Assembly (NCBI GenBank): GCA_013368315.1
Contig: JAACJM010000047.1
Coordinates: 372,001 to 436,000, forward strand
Reading direction: 5' to 3'
DNA length: 64,000 nucleotides
From: Tetrapyrgos nigripes
Taxonomy: Eukaryota > Basidiomycota > Agaricomycetes > Agaricales > Campanellaceae
Both the position numbers and the translations under genes were made by a program. Within the stretch, counting starts at the first letter, position 1, and every line of letters begins with the position of its first letter. The notes beneath the pieces are model-generated. The model made no database searches and had not been told where the DNA came from. It saw only the letters and a program-made list of their open reading frames with translations. Positions 57,696 to 64,000 of this stretch are shown piece after piece.

Positions 57696-59322
57696 TCACG
57701 CTCCCACAGTGCCCACCTGGGCTTGAGCTTGAGATGTTACATGTCCGCCCTGTCTACGAGCATTAGCTACTACTTCCAAAACACCACTCAATCCTGATTT
57801 CCAGACCAAAAGTCTCTTTTCTAGTGCCTCCCATTGTTCGCGTTCAAATGTACGAGCCGTCGAGCGGATTATGTGCAATGTTTGTTTGGTTTGTGATAGT
57901 TTTCCTGAGAGGAGGCCTGCGCGGATGACTGGAGGTATGGATTAATACGATGAGGATTAATCTGTGAGCAAAAGGTGTAGTACACACCATCTATCACCCA
58001 TCGTTCAACATCGGAGACATCAACCTTGATTGTCTCGGCGATTTTGGCGTAAGGAAGATTTTGACCGACGTTACTGAAACCGAGAGAAGCCAACGTGAGT
58101 AGTCGGATTTTGTGCTCGAGTTGGGTTTTGTCTAGGCCTAGAGTAAAACAAAACATTAGAACATGCAGCAAAATGTCACTACAGCGCTAAAAGGAAACAC
58201 TGACTGTATTTTGCAAAAACACCGGGATGAGCTTGATCCCAAGCTGTAAACTCCGCAAGACCATCGTTCAAGAAAACTTGTAGCAAGGAGAAAAGTTCGT
58301 GATCCTTGCATGCAACTACACCATCTAGCTTGAAGAGCGGGTCAAAGTTGAAAACAGTAGGAAGTCGCAAAGCGGAAGCGATAGCATCGATAGATGCAGC
58401 ACGAGCAGTTTCGGATGTAGGTGGTAGAGAACGAATATATGAGAGAGTGTATTCGTAGGAAGTTGTTCTGAAAAGTCAGAATATCAGATATATACTCGTA
58501 AATTGGTAGGAAAGACAATCACGCACGGTTGGTCTGCTTTTGCGTAGGCATCCACGATGGTTTTCAAAAACACGCTCTTCTCTTCAGCAGAAATCTCCCA
58601 CTCGCTGAGCCACTTTTCTACATCTGCACGGTTTAGTGACAGAACTTCAAGTTCGTCTTTTGATATTGCGATATTCAGGAGGGTGTTGTACACGGATAAT
58701 CGTAGGGGAGATGTCCGGGGGATGGCGTTGAAGAGATTGGATAATCTTAAGGCGTAACAAGTATTAGTCCGTCACTTCTGCGACCATACATTAATGATTC
58801 ATACATGCGATATTTTATGGGAGCTTGTTCTGAAGGCGCCGAAGAAATTGTTTGAAGCAGATTATCCAGACGTTGCTTTGCCTCGGGCGTATTGGGTGGA
58901 AAGAGCGAAAAAAGGTGGGCGAATATCAGATTGAAAAATCCCTCAATTTCTACAAAAAAGACGTGAAGATGTAAGTATCCGCTACACATCGAAGAAGCAC
59001 AAGTTCTCGATTATCTACTTACCTTTTTCATTCCCATCGCCAAGATTTTTAACCTCTGCCAAAACCATCGAGAAAACTTTTACTTTTCTCTCTTCGTCCT
59101 CATTTATCGTTTTTTCTCCACCCTCCGTTTTCATAGCATCTTGAAATGGACGAATAGATGCAGCACGTTCCTCGTCGGGTTGATTTCTAACGACATAGGT
59201 CACCAGTTCTTGGATCTGAAAGAAAAGTTGGGATTTCAAATCTTCATGTAAAAGTTGGTCCGACTTACCTGCTCCTGGAAAGTGCCCTCCGCAAAGACGG
59301 AGACGGAGTCTGTAAGAGACAT
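57696..59322 (-). CDS. Translation initiation factor eIF3 subunit M
   Basis: eIF3m is a PCI-domain subunit of the eIF3 complex that loads mRNA on the 40S ribosome. Seven exons (59322-59269, 59215-59023, 58949-58805, 58745-58527, 58467-58205, 58137-57988, 57928-57696) give 418 residues. Helical repeats come first (IQELVTYVVRNQ, YRILSNLFNAIPRTSPLRLSVY, KSVFLKTIVDAYAKADQP, ARAASIDAIASALRLPTVFN). The PCI/winged-helix end follows: KIRLLTLASLGFSNVGQNLP, YAKIAETIKVDVSDVERWVI and VIRAGLLSGKLSQTKQTLHI. Length and order match the family. It is convergent with the DUF2009 gene. The ATG at 59322 gives the short leader MSLTDSVSVFAEG before the first helix. Confidence 0.93.
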
Positions 59323-59680
59323 TTTGTTGGTCAAGCGAGCCTGACCTCTGAATTGAAATTTGGTTGTCGAAAGTGATGGACAACAGAGGTAAACAATCAC
59401 TTTTGGGCTAAGTTTATTACACCGCTCCGCAAAAGCTAGCTAGCTAGTAGTAGGAATGACGAAAAGCAGCTCTACGTGGACCCAATTCCTGAGTCTAGCG
59501 GGGCAAGCAACCGAACTGTAGAGCCGATCGTCCTGACGGAGCAGGGTAGGGCGTCTACGGTGCGGAAGCGCTCAAAGAGGCGCAGAGACTGGAGGCGTGT
59601 GTCTCAATGCGCATGATGAGTAGGACTATATACTGAGTATATATTTTTATATACAGAGAGAGGAGAACAGGGAGAATAGG
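59323..59680. other. 5' flank of eIF3m
   Basis: This is the probable eIF3m promoter. It includes the tandem word agctagctagctag near 59437 and no recognised gene. Confidence 0.4.
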
Positions 59681-59745
59681 ACAGAGAAAAGAATAGAACA
59701 GAGAGAAAAGAATAGGACAGAGAGAAAAGAATAGAACAGAGAAAG
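59681..59745. repeat. 19-bp minisatellite
   Basis: About three and a half copies of a 19-bp unit (cagagagaaaagaatagra) with single-base variants. Purine-rich sequence continues to about 59825. Confidence 0.8.
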
Positions 59746-59839
59746 TAGAAAGAAAGAAAATTTGATGGAGAGACAGAAAGAGTAATACATAACTATGATC
59801 ATATCGTAGAAGAAAAGGAGAGAGGATGGAGAATGGCCA

Positions 59840-60190
59840 AGGTAAGGTGTCCACTATCACAACTGGCCCAAATAGCGTTCGAGGAGTGTCGTCTTCCATT
59901 ACTACCCAACTTCCGTCAACTGAAATGGCAACCTTATTCCTGTTCATCTGTCCACTCCTCATCAATCCGTTGGATGCCGCCCGTCGCACGCGCATCGGTC
60001 TGACTGCAGTCTCAGTGAAGAGAGGGGTAGTGATGGAGTTGTCAGATACGCCAAGCAGGCGACGGAGAAAAGCAGTTTGAACCCTTTCAAGTTGGGTAAT
60101 GCCAGCGTCAGTTACATCCAGTACGATCTCGCAGCCAAAGATAAGGTGGCAGTCAATCAGGGCAGTGTGGCGCGTAGACGGTAAATTAGA
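59840..60190 (-). mobile_element. Non-LTR retrotransposon (reverse-transcriptase region) remnant
   Basis: The minus strand reads ALIDCHLIFGCEIVLDVTDA, then ITQLERVQTAFLRRLLGV and TTPLFTETAVRPMRVRR. This pattern closely resembles the segment after the catalytic part of reverse transcriptase in agaricomycete LINE-type elements (DCHLIHGCE, QVxFLRRLLGL, PLFTETG). The frame continues open into low-complexity sequence over the minisatellite. No YxDD box, endonuclease or RNase H is present, so this is a short dead fragment. Naming of the element group is from memory and not checked. Confidence 0.55.
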
Positions 60191-60339
60191 ACGCGTCACG
60201 ACAGGCCAGGAATAAAGTGAGTAGGCATGCAATAACAAGTAATGTAAAGTACAGTAAGTTGACAGTAAGGAACCAAGAGATAGTATGCAGAGAGCGACAA
60301 GACAGAACCTAGAATCTAATAGTGTGATCATCCTGATTT

Positions 60340-61901
60340 CTATGATCCAACTGGCGAAGAGCTCTGAGCCCAAACATCATGCAGATTGTCCTTTTTCATC
60401 TCCATACGCCTACCCGTCCATTCCTCCTCCCCGACTCTATTTGCCCAATCGTCAGAATCTTCCCATGTCTCTGCCCACTCATCTCCAGCCACTTGAACAT
60501 TGGTCGCTGGTTTCGTAGGTGGTTCACGTTTTGCAGTTGGAGCCGTGGTTTTGGCGGTTGGTGGACGGTTACCCGTCATCTGAGGGGAGTTTATAGCTGG
60601 TTGATGTAGAGGTTGGATGTTTAAAGGACTCGGAGGACCGCGCTTCTTTTTGTTGAGTTTCTTTGCTTCCCGTAAAGGAGGAGCAGCAGAAGAACTCGAA
60701 TGAGATGATATTGTCGACGTAAGACTGCTTGAAAGGCTGGGTGGATATGAATGAGCGTCTGTAGGTTGTCCAGTAGATGAACCAATGGACTTGGATTCGA
60801 AAGGAGGGGTTGAGCCGGATATTATTTTGTCAAGAGAATGGGAACGAGTGGTGTTGTCGTATGAGTCTGAACGACGGCGGGGAGGCGGGTTTTCAATGTC
60901 ATGACGCTGAAGGTGCGAATCATCGTCGTCTTCGTCATCGGATGGAGCATTGAAAAGTGGTTCGCGATCATTGTATGAACGGGGCGAGTCATCGTCTTCA
61001 AGAGCAACCATTGGACCCGATGCCTTGACGATGGTGTCTATGATCCAGAATTGCAGGATGTTCATGACTATGGGGAAGATGCCCATGACGCTGTCAGAAG
61101 AAAATGATGTGAGCTGTAGATGCAAAAAAAAAAAAAAGTTGCTTGCTCACAATATAACCTGCATGCCATCACCTTTGCTTGTCCACGTCCAGCTCAACAG
61201 CCATTCGCCTATAGCGAATAAGACAGGGAAAAGATAGAGCATGGCGATGACCAAGAACTTCATGGTAGTCAATGCGACGACATAAATAACCGCTTGACGA
61301 CCCCAGTACTTGAGAGACGGAGGGTTCCCATATACACCGGATTCAAATCCTTGCAGTTGTAACTTTTCAGAGATGAGATAGGTCAAAGCACGAAGAATGA
61401 CATATAGAAGGGCAACTCCTGCAAGATAGGTCAAGAATTGGATGCAGTGGCAGAATTTAGGCTACGCACCTAGAGTGGTGTCGACAAGAACGTTGAGAAA
61501 ATAGGAAACACAAGCATTCAAAGAGTCGAGATGTGATACAAGATCAGAGACGAGAACATTGACGCCATGGACGAACATTTGGCCTACTACTTGCTTGGAG
61601 ACGTCGAATAACCTGGGGACGGTTGAGAAGCAAACCAACAAACGCTCGGTATGATACCTACCATATCCTCCAGGGACGTTTTGGACTTTCTCTGTGACGT
61701 TTATATAACAATGAGAGAATTACCAGGATTCCCATGAGCCCTTGGACAATCTGGAAATAAGCATTAGTAGAGGTGGGAATCAAGATACTAGGCACAGACC
61801 AGGGCTGTTGGACCAAGAAGTTGACATGAGCGCTGGTCAACGTTTGGATAGTCGTCGTCGCCGTCGCCGTATATGCGCGTCGAGTTGGAGTCTACCGACA
61901 T
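60340..61901 (-). CDS. STIMATE/TMEM110-type membrane protein (PF12400 family)
   Basis: Animal STIMATE is an ER membrane protein that helps STIM1 at ER-plasma-membrane contacts; fungal members are annotated as vacuolar membrane proteins. Five exons (61901-61800, 61750-61662, 61612-61470, 61418-61151, 61090-60340) give 450 residues. The conserved core reads LLGPTALIVQGLMGILVILS, then YKRHRESPKRPWRIWLFDVS, KQVVGQMFVHGVNV, NACVSYFLNVLVDTTLGVAL, GFESGVYGNPPSLKYWGRQA and FVMGIFPIVMNILQFWIIDT. Four or five hydrophobic segments are visible. The last 210 residues are a soluble acidic, Ser-rich and basic tail ending in a Trp/Glu-rich patch (DEWAETWEDSDDWANR). The intron at 61091-61150 has a run of T before its acceptor. 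It is divergent from SEC18. Confidence 0.87.
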
Positions 61902-62068
61902 GACGGTAGATATGACAGTGAGCGAAGTAGGCTGCTCATTATCTCAACCGACAGTGCCTTTTACGACCCTGGGAAACTCTTTCCATATCCAAACTCTCTT
62001 CGTTACAGCCTCCTCTCTGCGGTAACATATCGAACACGTATTCATTTCTTGCTTAAACTCTTACTATC
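61902..62068. promoter_or_regulatory. Divergent promoter STIMATE-like / SEC18
   Basis: This 167-bp spacer lies between start codons and has no TATA box. A pyrimidine-rich leader (ttcatttcttgcttaaactc) precedes the SEC18 ATG. Confidence 0.45.
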
Positions 62069-64000
62069 ATGAGCTTCTTTTCTAGAGGAAACAATCCACA
62101 ACCCTCCGCGCCCGGACAATACAACCGAGCTCCCCAGAATTCTCTTCCATCTGGTCCGCGTGGAGGTGCTAGACCTCCTCCACAGAACATGCAGTACAAT
62201 GCTCCTCCAAGTGGCTATAACGATCCTCCAAATCCATATAACGATCCTTCACCTGCTCTCTTTGAGAAGCGAAGTTACGACAGGAAACCTCCTCCATCTC
62301 GCTCAGGTGCTGGGTGAGTAGGTCAGGGATCATTGGATGCGCATATATTCACCTGTATAATCGTCAGCTATGCTGTAGTTGCTTGCCCGAGTGATGCATT
62401 AGCACTGTCAAATTGTTTAGCAGTCCATCCCTCAGATTTCCAACAAGGCTCACATCTTCTCGTAAACGGATTATACGTCCTCACTGCAAAGTAAATGGAC
62501 TTGATTTCTTTCTTTACATTGGCTCATGCGTTATCACTTACAGACACGACAATACAGGGACCCTTCAACCAGGATCCATTGGTGCCTCTGCTACACAGCG
62601 TGCATGGATTGGTTTGTCTCTCCAAGGAGATCATGTAACAATCGATACCCTTCCTCCTCCTCCACATCCTTCTGCTCCCTCGTATCTACAATCCATAGAC
62701 ATCGAAATTGGGTTCTTGAGACCTCGTCACGAAATCGCCGAGCAATTTTCAGCCGATGACCTTGCTCGTCACTTCATCAAACTCTTCAACGGCATTGTCA
62801 TGTCAACGAATGAAGTCATTGCATTCGAATACCATGGTCAAAACTTGAAAGGAAATGTTAAAGGTCTCTCATTATTAGAATTGGCAGATGAACAGAGAGG
62901 CAGAGCTCCTGGAGGCGATCCCTCTAGAAGTCACCAAAATTATGGTATTATCATGGACAAGACGGACGTTACTATGATGAAGGCACCCGACAGCTTGATC
63001 AAGATCAAGGCCAGTGCCAAAAAGTGAGTTTTGTGCTCGCTGTACTCCTTTTCTTTTCTCATTATTCCTAGACCTGCTGCAAATGCCATTCTTGCACCAA
63101 ACTTCAAATTCGAGGATATGGGTATCGGAGGCTTGGACACAGAGTTTAGTGAAATCTTCCGTCGAGCATTTGCATCTCGAGTCTTCCCTCCTGGTCTTGT
63201 GGACAAACTTGGTATACAGCACGTCAAAGGTAGCTGTCCGTTTCTATCACTCTCCTTTCGTGTTTTTGACATGATGTAGGTATCCTCCTTCACGGACCTC
63301 CCGGTACTGGAAAAACTCTAATTGCAAGGCAAATTGGAAAGATGTTGAATGCACGCGAACCCAAGATTGTCAACGGTCCCGAAATCTTGAACAAATACGT
63401 CGGTGCGTCTGAAGAAAACATCAGAAAGCTTTTTGCGGATGCAGAGAAGGAGGTCGGTAGCTTCCTGTCTTTCATCTCAACATACGTCTAATGGAAATGT
63501 ATGCAGTACAAGGAGAAAGGTGACGAAAGTGGTCTACACATCATCATCTTCGATGAGTTGGATGCTATCTTCAAACAGCGTGGATCGACCAACAGTGGTA
63601 CTGGGGTTGGTGACACTGTCGTTAACCAACTTCTCTCGAAGGTGAGCATAGGTCCCAACCATCTTGTCTGCTCATCTCTAATTTGCCGTGTTCCAGATGG
63701 ACGGTGTCGACCAGCTTAACAACATCCTCATCATCGGTATGACCAACCGGAAAGACATGATCGATGAGGCTCTTCTTCGTCCAGGTCGTCTTGAAGTGCA
63801 CATGGAGATTTCTTTACCAGATGAGAAAGGTCGTTACCAGATTTTCAACATCCATACGAGCAAGATGAGGACAAATGGTGTTATGGATGAAGACGTCGAT
63901 CTGTTCGAGCTTGCTGCTGTTTCTAAGAACTTTTCTGGTGCTGAAATCGGTGGTTTGATTAAGAGTGCGACGAGTTTTGCTTTCAATCGTCATGTTAAGG
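62069..64000 (+). CDS. SEC18: Vesicle-fusion ATPase Sec18/NSF, 5' part
   Basis: NSF/Sec18 is the hexameric AAA ATPase that disassembles SNARE complexes after membrane fusion. Seven exons are visible (62069-62313, 62368-62490, 62544-63023, 63072-63229, 63280-63452, 63507-63641, 63697-64000) and the gene runs off the window, so about 539 residues are seen. A Pro/Asn-rich leader (residues 1-80) precedes the N domain ([40 protein letters not shown]). The D1 AAA domain has [20 protein letters not shown], Walker [19 protein letters not shown], the sensor region [20 protein letters not shown], Walker [18 protein letters not shown], and [21 protein letters not shown]2 lies outside the window. Confidence 0.95.

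Overview
This window is fungal nuclear DNA, almost certainly from a basidiomycete of the Agaricomycetes. The genes are split by many short GT-AG introns (mostly 45-65 nt), sit close together in divergent and convergent pairs, and include fungus-specific families (Shr3 chaperone, secreted sedolisin, FRE-type ferric reductase, an agaricomycete seven-helix membrane family, a fungal protein-kinase-like family). No tRNA, rRNA, CRISPR or prokaryotic operon structure was seen. Gene models were built by hand: for each one, splice sites were chosen to keep the reading phase and to restore the family's conserved motifs.

Region 1 (1-13.8 kb) is a housekeeping block. It holds the 3' end of a dynein light intermediate chain gene, a Ser/Pro-rich unknown, the DIM1 rRNA dimethylase, a ligatin/eIF2D gene whose start codon lies only 51 bp from that of DIM1, TFIIB, the ER chaperone SHR3, an epoxide-hydrolase-like enzyme, and an intronless Barentsz/CASC3 exon-junction-complex gene. 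A gene-poor stretch (13.8-17.1 kb) follows. It contains a long pyrimidine-rich tract and one small orphan protein with a PP1-docking-like RVSF motif.

Region 2 (17.1-35.3 kb) carries THO complex subunit 3 (TEX1/THOC3), a 1204-residue protein with about seven membrane helices, lipin/PAH1 phosphatidate phosphatase, complex I subunit NDUFB9 (LYR family, five exons for 129 residues), the RNA polymerase I factor RRN3, and a gamma-tubulin complex component.

Region 3 (35.3-55.3 kb) is more accessory and decayed. It has a RecQ-like helicase pseudogene (stop codon plus a perfect 11-bp tandem duplication), a kinase-like gene with a disturbed 5' end, a sedolisin pro-domain remnant, a complete FRE ferric reductase with a 12-nt microexon and a 7-nt last coding exon, a hairpin MITE-like element, a seven-helix membrane protein, the C9orf78/Tls1 splicing-associated factor, a complete 16-exon sedolisin, an isolated SH3 piece resembling the N-terminus of Ras guanine exchange factors and flanked by two copies of an 80-bp repeat, and frameshifted or fragmentary F-box-like genes.

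Region 4 (55.3-64 kb) returns to housekeeping: a UPF0652/DUF2009 protein, eIF3m, a LINE-like reverse-transcriptase scrap next to a minisatellite, a STIMATE-type membrane protein, and the 5' part of SEC18/NSF.

Functionally, several genes serve ribosome production and translation (DIM1, RRN3, eIF2D, eIF3m) or mRNA synthesis, packaging and splicing (TFIIB, THOC3, CASC3, Tls1). The others serve membrane lipid and protein traffic (PAH1, SHR3, SEC18, STIMATE), microtubules (dynein light intermediate chain, gamma-tubulin complex component) and extracellular nutrition (sedolisin, ferric reductase). No unmistakable new multi-gene system was found. The most unusual observations are an intron with duplicated borders, several ultra-small exons, a receptor-like seven-helix protein, a hairpin-rich GC block, and the decaying accessory island.
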